Of a stretch of DNA of 64,000 nucleotides, positions 51,717 through 64,000 are shown piece by piece. The notes beneath the pieces are model-generated. The model was not told the DNA's origin and searched no databases. It was given only the letters and a program-made list of their open reading frames with translations. The DNA comes from Thalassococcus profundi (lineage in GTDB: Bacteria > Pseudomonadota > Alphaproteobacteria > Rhodobacterales > Rhodobacteraceae), in assembly GCF_003344785.1 (NCBI RefSeq), contig NZ_QPMK01000001.1, positions 342,651-406,650 of the forward strand, read 5' to 3'. Both the position numbers and the translations under genes were made by a program. How positions within the stretch are numbered: position 1 is the stretch's first letter; each line of letters begins with the position of its first letter.

Positions 51717-52178
51717 CTAGTCCAGCAGCCTGGCGAAGGCCGCTGCGTTGTCGGCGCCGAACCCCATGAGGTCCGCGCGCCAGCCGGTGCTGGGATCGAA
51801 GATCGCCAGCCGTCCGTTCGCGGTGCGGACGATCCTCACGGGACCGTCCAGCGGTTGCCGGGCCTTGGTGCGCTCGCGGTCGAGCACACGGGCGATCCCG
51901 GCGATGAATCCCCCCTGTTCGGGGCTGAGGTCGGCGATCACGGAGCCGGTGGCATCAAGCACCATCGCGGCACCGGCCAGATCGCCGGAGAGGTAGACGA
52001 AGCGTTCCCGCACCACCTCGGAGTCGGGCGGCACCGAGGTCACCGGCCGTCCGCTCCAGACCGCGATCGACACGAGCACGAGGCAGAGCGCCACGAGGCC
52101 GAACATTGCCCGTACCATCCGGCGCGGCACGAGGTCGCGCGGCGTTGCGTGGATACGTGGGGTGGCTGTCTGGGTCAT
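51717..52178 (-). CDS. puhC: Photosynthetic complex assembly protein PuhC
   Basis: PuhC is a single-pass inner-membrane protein that supports LH1/reaction-centre assembly. The 153 residues have one N-terminal membrane segment (about 27-45) and a periplasmic domain with ERFVYLSGDLAGAAMVLDATGSV and the C-terminal FDPSTGWRADLMGFG. The ATG at 52178 has AGGAG; the open frame starts further upstream within puhB. It follows puhB by 10 bp. Confidence 0.9.
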   Translation of the reverse strand: MTQTATPRIHATPRDLVPRRMVRAMFGLVALCLVLVSIAVWSGRPVTSVPPDSEVVRERFVYLSGDLAGAAMVLDATGSVIADLSPEQGGFIAGIARVLDRERTKARQPLDGPVRIVRTANGRLAIFDPSTGWRADLMGFGADNAAAFARLLD

Positions 52179-52188
52179 GGCGGTGCTC

Positions 52189-52824
52189 CTATTCCGCGGC
52201 GACGGCAGCGGAGTGTGGCGCCGTCCGCGCGACCTGCGGGGTCGTGATGCGCGCCCGTGCAGCATCCGCGATCAGCTCCGCCACTTTCTGCGGCTCCGGG
52301 ATACAGCGCAGGGACGGTTCGGTCTTGCGCATGCGCCACGGGCGCACATGCGGCCAGCAGACCAGATAGCCCAGCCGCGTGTCGCCGAGGAGCGACAGCG
52401 CGATGGTGCCGGTCCCACGGCGGCGCAGCGCAAGATCGGCGCTGCCCAGTTGCGTGTAGGGCAGGTTCAGCGTCACCGTCAGCGCCGCCCCGATCCGCAT
52501 GGCGATGCGGCGGTTGGTGACGGTGTAAAGCGTCGCCCGCGCCTGCACGTAGCCGACGATCAGCAGCATCGCGATCACCAGCCCGCCCAGGATCAGGAAC
52601 GGCACCGACGCCCCCACCGCCTGGCCGAAGGGCATCAGGTCCGACACAGCGACAAAGCGCCAGCCCGCAAGGAACAGGAAGTACCCGGCGACCCACGGCA
52701 GGCTCAGCGCGTCCCAGCTGAGCGCCAGCCAGTCCGGCCTGCCCTGCCAGAGGATCACCTCGCCCTCGGGCGGGCGTTCGGGCAGGCCCGGCACCGGTTC
52801 GATCTGAAAGTCGTCATGTGACAT
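52189..52824 (-). CDS. puhB: Photosynthetic complex assembly protein PuhB
   Basis: PuhB is a dimeric membrane protein that assists reaction-centre assembly. The 211 residues start with a soluble segment containing GEVILWQGRPDW, followed by about three hydrophobic segments (40-60, 72-93) and a PH-like domain (YTVTNRRIAMRIG...). The pattern fits PuhB. It is 30 bp downstream of puhA. Confidence 0.92.
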   Translation of the reverse strand: MSHDDFQIEPVPGLPERPPEGEVILWQGRPDWLALSWDALSLPWVAGYFLFLAGWRFVAVSDLMPFGQAVGASVPFLILGGLVIAMLLIVGYVQARATLYTVTNRRIAMRIGAALTVTLNLPYTQLGSADLALRRRGTGTIALSLLGDTRLGYLVCWPHVRPWRMRKTEPSLRCIPEPQKVAELIADAARARITTPQVARTAPHSAAVAAE

Positions 52825-52854
52825 CGCTGTTCCCCTCGTTTGTCGTCGCCTGCG

Positions 52855-53619
52855 TCAGATCAGGTTTTCCTGACGCTTGCCCGCATAGAGGTGACCGCCG
52901 CCGAAGTAGGCGCTGATCTTGTCCTCTTCGAGCTTGGTAACCTGGCGCGGTGCCGCGTGCTTTGGCACACCGGCGAAATGCTCGCCGAAGATCGACTTCA
53001 CCAGGACCTTCTCGCCCCAGATCCGCGCCAACGTCATCGGGATGAGCCGCGATCCGCCGCCGCCCTCGAGCTTGACCTCGAGATAGCGCACCAGCTGTTC
53101 CGGCTCGTCCACCCACATGTCAGAGATCATGCCGACGATGGCACCGTCGCCCGCGACCACCGGCAACCCGCGCGGATCGCGTCCCGCCGAGACGCCGAAG
53201 CCCTCGATGGCCGACATCGGCACGATCTTGGGATGGCCTTTGCCGTCCAGTTCCGGCACGTCCTGCCGATTGGCCCAAGAGGCCGGACCGACGCCGTCGG
53301 CCATCGGGTTACCCGTCGGTTCGAACGGAAAACCTCCAGAACCGGCGGTGGCCTTCATCGCGATATCGGCGCGCTCGGGGTTCTGGCCCGACGGCACGGT
53401 CACCTCGCCGCGCCCGTGCGGCAGGACAAAGGTCTTGTCGGCGGGGTTCGGAAAGACGCTGCCCGCATCGGCCTGGCTGCCGTCCTCGTCCACCAGCGGA
53501 TAGCCCTCGCGCTGGTTCTCGCGCTGGATCCAGACGACGAGTGCGACGAAGAAGAAGAAAAACAGCCAGAGCGCTATGCTCGCGATGTCGAGATTACCCA
53601 GGATATAGTCTTCGGTCAT
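52855..53619 (-). CDS. puhA: Photosynthetic reaction centre H subunit
   Basis: PuhA is the H subunit, which caps the L-M core on the cytoplasmic side and controls proton delivery to QB. The 254 residues have one N-terminal membrane helix (about 12-32) followed by QRENQREGYPL, and a cytoplasmic PRC-barrel with DMWVDEPEQLVRYLEV. The length is typical (about 250-260). L and M genes (puf) are not in this window. It is 25 bp downstream of lhaA. Confidence 0.96.
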   Translation of the reverse strand: MTEDYILGNLDIASIALWLFFFFFVALVVWIQRENQREGYPLVDEDGSQADAGSVFPNPADKTFVLPHGRGEVTVPSGQNPERADIAMKATAGSGGFPFEPTGNPMADGVGPASWANRQDVPELDGKGHPKIVPMSAIEGFGVSAGRDPRGLPVVAGDGAIVGMISDMWVDEPEQLVRYLEVKLEGGGGSRLIPMTLARIWGEKVLVKSIFGEHFAGVPKHAAPRQVTKLEEDKISAYFGGGHLYAGKRQENLI

Positions 53620-53644
53620 TGTACGTTCCTCCTATGGGCCTTGG

Positions 53645-55081
53645 TCATGTTGGGAAATCGGCAAGGCCCAGCCCTGTCGGTTTCTGCTGAGAATGGGACA
53701 GACGCCGCGCCATGGTCACGAGCGGACCCAAGGCGATGAGCGTGACGAAAAGCAGCCCGACCTCGACATGGTAGACGAGGCTGTAGCCGGTGGCCGGATC
53801 GTTGAGCGCGGGCCCCCAGGCGCCGCTGGTCGCCGCCGCGTTGGCGGCGTCACGCGTGGCCCCGCCGATCAGCGTGGACACCCCCGCCGCCGTCGCCTGC
53901 GCCGCACCCCAGGCGCCCAGCGCCAAGCCGCGGCCCGCGAGTCCCTGCGCCGGCATGGTCATCGCCGCCGTCAGGGTCGACACGGCAAAGAGCCCGCCGC
54001 CGAAGCCGATGCTGGTGGCGCCGGCGAAGAAGAGCGCGGTCGACCCCATCGGATCGGCGAAGATCACCATGCAAAAGGCCGCGATCCCGGCAAGGATGCC
54101 GCGCCCGGCCATGCGATAGGGGTTGATGCCGCGCGCCAGCCAGCGCGCCGCAAGCGCGAAACCAACCAATGCGCCCGCCGCCCAGCTTGCCGTCAGCAAG
54201 GTCGTCGCCGACACCGACAGGCCCAGGATCTCGCCGCCATAGGGTTCGAGCAGCACATCCTGCATGTTGAAGGCCATGGTTCCGAGGAACACCACCGCCA
54301 GCAGACGCCCCGCGGTGCCACCCGCCATCAGGTCGGCCCAGGCATCTGCAAAGGACGGCTGCGGCGCCTCGCGCTCGGCCTTGGTCATGGCGCGCACCCG
54401 CTCCTGCTTCCACAGTGCCAGCACGTTCAGCACCACGGTCGCCACGGCGGTGCCCTGCACCACCTGGATCAGCAGCAGACCGGTGAAATCGCGCAAGAGC
54501 CACCCGATGACGATAGCCGACACGCCCATGCCCACCAGGTACATCACGTAAAGCAGCGCCACGACCCGCGGCCGCGTCTCGTCGTTCGCCCGGTCGGCGG
54601 CCAGCGCCAGACCCGCGGTCTGGGTCATGTGCATGCCGAACCCGGTCATGATGAAGGCCAGCGCCGCCAGCACCTCTCCGGCGAAGGGCACGTCGTGCAC
54701 CACGTCGCCGCCCAGCACCAGCAGGCAGGACGGCATGATCGCGAGGCCGCCCATCTGCCACAGCGTGCCGAACCACAGGTACGGGATGCGCTTCCAGCCG
54801 ATGGCGCTGCGGTAGTTGTCTGACTTGAAGCCCAAGAGCGCCCGGAACGGCGCGATCAGTACCGGCAGCGCCACCATCAGCGCCACCAGCGTCGCGGGCA
54901 CGCTGAGTTCGACGATCATCACCCGGTTAAGGGTACCCAGCAGCATCACCCCGGCCATGCCGACCGAGATCTGGAAGAGCGCCAGCCGCAGCAGCTGCCC
55001 CAGCGGCAGTTCGTCCGACGCCGCGTCCGAGAACGGCAGCATCTTCAACGTCATCTGCTTGAGGCCGGCGCGCTGCGTCAT
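53645..55081 (-). CDS. lhaA: Light-harvesting 1 assembly protein LhaA (PucC family)
   Basis: LhaA is an MFS-fold membrane protein of the BCD (PucC/LhaA) family required for LH1 assembly, probably by delivering bacteriochlorophyll. The 478 residues have about 12 membrane segments and the family's NRVMIVELSVPATLVALMVALPVL and RALLGFKSDNYRSAIGWKRIPY motifs. The ATG at 55081 overlaps the bchM stop by 4 bp. Its position between bchM and puhA is the classical purple-bacterial order. Confidence 0.94.
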   Translation of the reverse strand: MTQRAGLKQMTLKMLPFSDAASDELPLGQLLRLALFQISVGMAGVMLLGTLNRVMIVELSVPATLVALMVALPVLIAPFRALLGFKSDNYRSAIGWKRIPYLWFGTLWQMGGLAIMPSCLLVLGGDVVHDVPFAGEVLAALAFIMTGFGMHMTQTAGLALAADRANDETRPRVVALLYVMYLVGMGVSAIVIGWLLRDFTGLLLIQVVQGTAVATVVLNVLALWKQERVRAMTKAEREAPQPSFADAWADLMAGGTAGRLLAVVFLGTMAFNMQDVLLEPYGGEILGLSVSATTLLTASWAAGALVGFALAARWLARGINPYRMAGRGILAGIAAFCMVIFADPMGSTALFFAGATSIGFGGGLFAVSTLTAAMTMPAQGLAGRGLALGAWGAAQATAAGVSTLIGGATRDAANAAATSGAWGPALNDPATGYSLVYHVEVGLLFVTLIALGPLVTMARRLSHSQQKPTGLGLADFPT

Positions 55082-55751
55082 GGCATGACCTCCAGCGCCT
55101 GGCTGATGTAGAACCCGGAATTGACCCGGCCCAGGTCGCGCAACTGGCCCACATCCGCCACCTGCCGCGCCAGCGTCACGGGCGCATGCGGGATCATCAC
55201 CGGCGACCGGTCGGAGCGCGGAAAGAGCTTGCCCGCGTACCACATGCTCATCAGCAGCGGCGTGCGCGGCGCCACGGTAAAGACGATCGACCCGCTGGTG
55301 CGATCCCGCAGCGCCTGCAGGGATGCGCGGATATCCGATGCGTTGTAGTAGATCAGGCTGTCCATGGCGAAGACATGATCGAACTCGCCCAGGAAGGCCG
55401 ACAGCATGTCGCCACTGGCAAAGGTCACCCGGTCGCGCAGCCGCTCGGGCAGGCGCGCCTCGGCGATCCCGATCAGCGCCGGAGAGATGTCCACCGCCGT
55501 CACCTGCGCGCCACGTTCGGCCAAAGCCTGCGTCGCCAACCCCGTGCCGCAGCCGGCGTCCAGCACCCGCAGCCCGGTCAGATCCGTCGGCAGCGCGTCC
55601 ATCAGCACGCTCCGCATCCGGTCCCGCCCCTGCCGCACGGTCTCGCGAATCCGGCTCACCGGCGCGTCCGAGGTCAGACGCTCCCAGGCCCGGGTCGCGG
55701 TGCGGTCGAAGTAGTGCTCGACCCGCTGGCGTGTGGCGTCATAGGTCTGCA

Positions 55752-55752
<1 letters not shown>
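55078..55752 (-). CDS. bchM: Mg-protoporphyrin IX methyltransferase
   Basis: BchM methylates the C13 propionate of Mg-protoporphyrin IX using SAM, directly before the AcsF cyclase step. The 224-residue protein has the SAM motif VLDAGCGTG (63-71) and DISPALI for ribose binding. Its ATG overlaps the bchL stop by one base (TGATG), so translation is coupled. Confidence 0.94.
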
Positions 55753-60385
<4,633 letters not shown>

Positions 60386-60396
<11 letters not shown>

Positions 60397-61954
60397 AATG
60401 GGCCTTTGCCTCGTAAAGCGTGTCGACGCTGATCTCTTCCACGCCGCGCTCGGCGGCGAAGACCTCGGTGTTGCGCCGCGCCTTGCCGCGCACGAAGAAC
60501 GGAATTTTCTTCAGTTCCTTCTCGGCGGCAGGCAGCCAGACCACCTCGACCGACGACGCAGCCCGATCCTCCTTCATCTTGCCGTTAAACCTCCGGGGGG
60601 TTTGGGGGGCTGGCCCCCCAGTCTCCGTATCCGCAAGTTCCGTTGCCTTGCCACCGTGGTGCGAGGCCCCCGCGTCGTCGTGGAATTCGAAATCCGCGCG
60701 GAACATGTGCAGCAGGTGTTCCTCGAGCCCCATGACCAGCGGGTGCACCCAGGTGTCGAAGATCACGTTCGCGCCCTCGATCCCCATCTGCGGGGAGTAG
60801 CGCGCCGGGAAATCCTGAACGTGCACGGGCGCCGAGATCACAGCGCAGGGGATGCCCAGGCGCTTGCCGATATGGCGCTCCATCTGCGTGCCGAGGATCA
60901 TCTCGGGCGCGAGGTCCTCGATCCGGCGCTCGACTTCGAGATAGTCGTCGGTGATCAGCGCCTCGACGCCGTAGTCCTTCGCGAGGCTCCGGATCAGCCG
61001 CGCCTGTTCACGGTTGTAGCAGCCCATGCCCACCACCTCGAACCCCATCTCGTCGCGGGCAATGCGGGCCGCGGCGGCGACATGCGTGCCGTCGCCGAAC
61101 AGGAAGACCCGCTTGCCGGTGAGGTAGGTGGAATCGACCGAGGCCGAGTACCAGGGCAGACGCAGGCGCGTGTCGTCCAAAGTCGCCGCGACACCTGTCA
61201 GCGCCGCCACCTCGGCGACGAAATCGCGGGTCGCGCCGACGCCGATCGGCACGGTCTTCGTGAACGGCAGGCCCAATTCGCGTTCCATCCAGCGGCAGGC
61301 GCTTTCGCCGGTTTCGGGATACATCAGCACGTTGAAATGCGCCGCCCCCAGACGGGCGATGTCGGACGGGCGCGCGGTCATCGGCGCCACGACGTTCACT
61401 TCGATCCCCATCTCCAGCAGCAGGCCGGTGAGTTCGGTGATGTCGTCACGGTGACGGAAGCCCAGCGCCGTCGGCCCGATCAGGTTGCAGGTGATGCGGG
61501 CGGTCTTCTCGACGGGCCGAGCGAGGTGGCGGCAGATCTGGAAGAACGTCTCGTCGGCGCCGAAATTCTCCTTGCGCTGATAGCTCGGCAGCTCCAGCGG
61601 AATGACCGGCACCGGCAGGCCCAGCGTTTCGGACATGCCGCCGGGATCGTCCTGGATCAGTTCTGCCGTGCAGGAGGCGCCGACGATGATCGCCTCGGGC
61701 TGGAAGCGGTCGTAGGCGTCGAGACAGGCGGTCTTGAACAGGTCCGCCGTGTCGGCACCGAGGTCACGCGCCTGGAAGGTGGTGTAGGTCACCGGCGGAC
61801 GGTGATCGCGCCGCTCGATCATGGTGAAGAGCAGGTCCGCATAGGTGTCGCCCTGCGGCGCGTGCAGTACGTAGTGCAGACCCTTCATGCCGGTGGCGAC
61901 GCGCATAGCGCCGACATGCGGCGGGCCTTCGTATGTCCAGACCGTCAGTTTCAT
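60386..61954 (-). CDS. bchB: Light-independent protochlorophyllide reductase subunit B, with in-frame palindromic element
   Basis: BchB forms the NifDK-like catalytic core with BchN; Asp36 ([10 protein letters not shown]) is the unusual fourth ligand of the NB cluster. The 522 residues include GASCTAELI and a C-terminal reductase-type domain (about 475-522, [16 protein letters not shown]...). Between the catalytic part and that domain, residues about 445-461 are encoded by a complete copy of the window's palindromic repeat element in its antisense reading. The frame stays open and the tail domain is intact, so the protein is probably functional. The start at 61954 matches the family N-terminus. 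Confidence 0.95.
60572..60620 (+). repeat. Palindromic repeat element, copy 4, inside bchB
   Basis: CTTCATCTTGCCGTTAAACCTCC head, followed by a GGGGGG-TTT-GGGGGG-CTGG-CCCCCC tail with an almost perfect hairpin (GGGGGGC/GCCCCCC). It lies entirely within the bchB reading frame, in the linker before the C-terminal domain. The head is identical or nearly so to the copies at 56753 and 62036-62082. Confidence 0.8.
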
Positions 61955-62035
61955 GAGGCCACCTCATGAGATGCGCGGACGGATGATCGATCCTGTTGCG
62001 CCGGAGCGGGGACGAGCCCCGGCACATTCTTCAAA

Positions 62036-62082
62036 GCGGGGGCCAGCCCCCGCACCCCCGGAGGTTTAGGGGCAAGATGAAG
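62036..62082 (-). repeat. Palindromic repeat element, copy 5 (opposite orientation)
   Basis: On the minus strand this reads CTTCATCTTGCCCCTAAACCTCC, a GGGGGTGC block, then a GCGGGGGC/GCCCCCGC hairpin (62036-62053). It lies in the bchN-bchB gap and points the other way from copies 2-4. A second GC hairpin around 62002-62024 lies beside it. Confidence 0.75.
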
Positions 62083-62096
62083 GAAGGATCGAGCGC

Positions 62097-63868
<1,772 letters not shown>

Positions 63869-63896
63869 GGGCGATTCCGTAAATGCATGTCTGGAA

Positions 63897-63937
63897 GCGT
63901 AACGCTTGGCCTTCAAAAGTGTCAATCCAAACTTACA
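63897..63937 (-). promoter_or_regulatory. PpsR/CrtJ-type palindrome and promoter upstream of bchF
   Basis: TGT at 63920-63922 and ACA at 63935-63937 are separated by exactly 12 bases with TTACA symmetry, the PpsR/CrtJ recognition pattern that represses bch and puc genes under oxygen. On the minus strand a TTGACA (63920-63925) overlaps this site, with TTACGC 17 bp further on (63897-63902) as a weak -10. Overlap of operator and -35 would fit repression by occlusion. Confidence 0.65.
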
Positions 63938-64000
63938 CATTGCAATCTGACACCATATTGAAAACTGACACGGGCGGAGCGTGCCGGTGGGTTGACGATT

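Overview
The window reads as a chromosomal segment of a high-GC marine alphaproteobacterium of the Rhodobacterales (roseobacter group) that carries out aerobic anoxygenic photosynthesis. The basis is family-level recognition: bacteriochlorophyll and reaction-centre assembly genes, an oxygen-dependent cyclase (acsF) beside light-independent protochlorophyllide reductase genes, ALA synthase of the alphaproteobacterial type, FlaF/FlbT flagellin regulators, and a dnaA-dnaN-recF block. No database search was possible, so names rest on motifs, length and gene order.

Layout: (1) 1-5249, minus strand, a glutamate synthase operon gltD-GFA protein-exported orf-gltB (gltB runs off the left edge). (2) 5473-15122, housekeeping genes: uppP, the replication genes recF/dnaN/dnaA, rpsT, an enoyl-CoA hydratase, mutM, and ubiE-ubiB. 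A 533-bp gap between dnaA and rpsT holds a strong terminator and two DnaA-box-like 9-mers. (3) 15950-42295, a large flagellar cluster in several divergent operons: flgD-fliK; flgJ-like/flgN-like/flagellin/flaF/flbT; fliI; flgBC-fliE-fliQ-flgFGAH-fliL; flhA-fliR-flhB-fliJ-like; motA with a 721-residue exported protein of unknown function; flgK-flgL-flgI; flgE; motB. Genes for the MS ring, C ring, FliH and FliP are not in the window. (4) 42543-48083, an exopolysaccharide-type block: yjbH-yjbF, a sugar transferase, an epimerase and a Wza-like export lipoprotein. (5) 48151-63868, part of a photosynthesis gene cluster read entirely on the minus strand: bchF-bchN-bchB-bchH-bchL-bchM-lhaA-puhA-puhB-puhC-98-aa orf-acsF-puhE-hemA. 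A PpsR/CrtJ-type TGT-N12-ACA palindrome lies upstream of bchF.

Working together: HemA supplies 5-aminolevulinate; BchH starts the Mg branch; AcsF makes the fifth ring using oxygen; BchM methylates; BchL/N/B reduce ring D; BchF hydrates the 3-vinyl group; LhaA and PuhB/C/E assemble the light-harvesting and reaction-centre complexes around PuhA. Many neighbouring genes overlap by 1-19 bp, pointing to tight translational coupling.

Most interesting signals: a family of GC-rich palindromic elements, four of whose five copies are in the photosynthesis cluster and one of which is read in frame inside bchB; a motA-coupled exported protein with an AMIN-like N-terminus and helical repeats; and a recurrent TTAn-N7-(T/C)TAn or similar motif ahead of flagellar operons, suggestive of CtrA control. 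No tRNA, rRNA, CRISPR array, transposase or prophage gene was seen.
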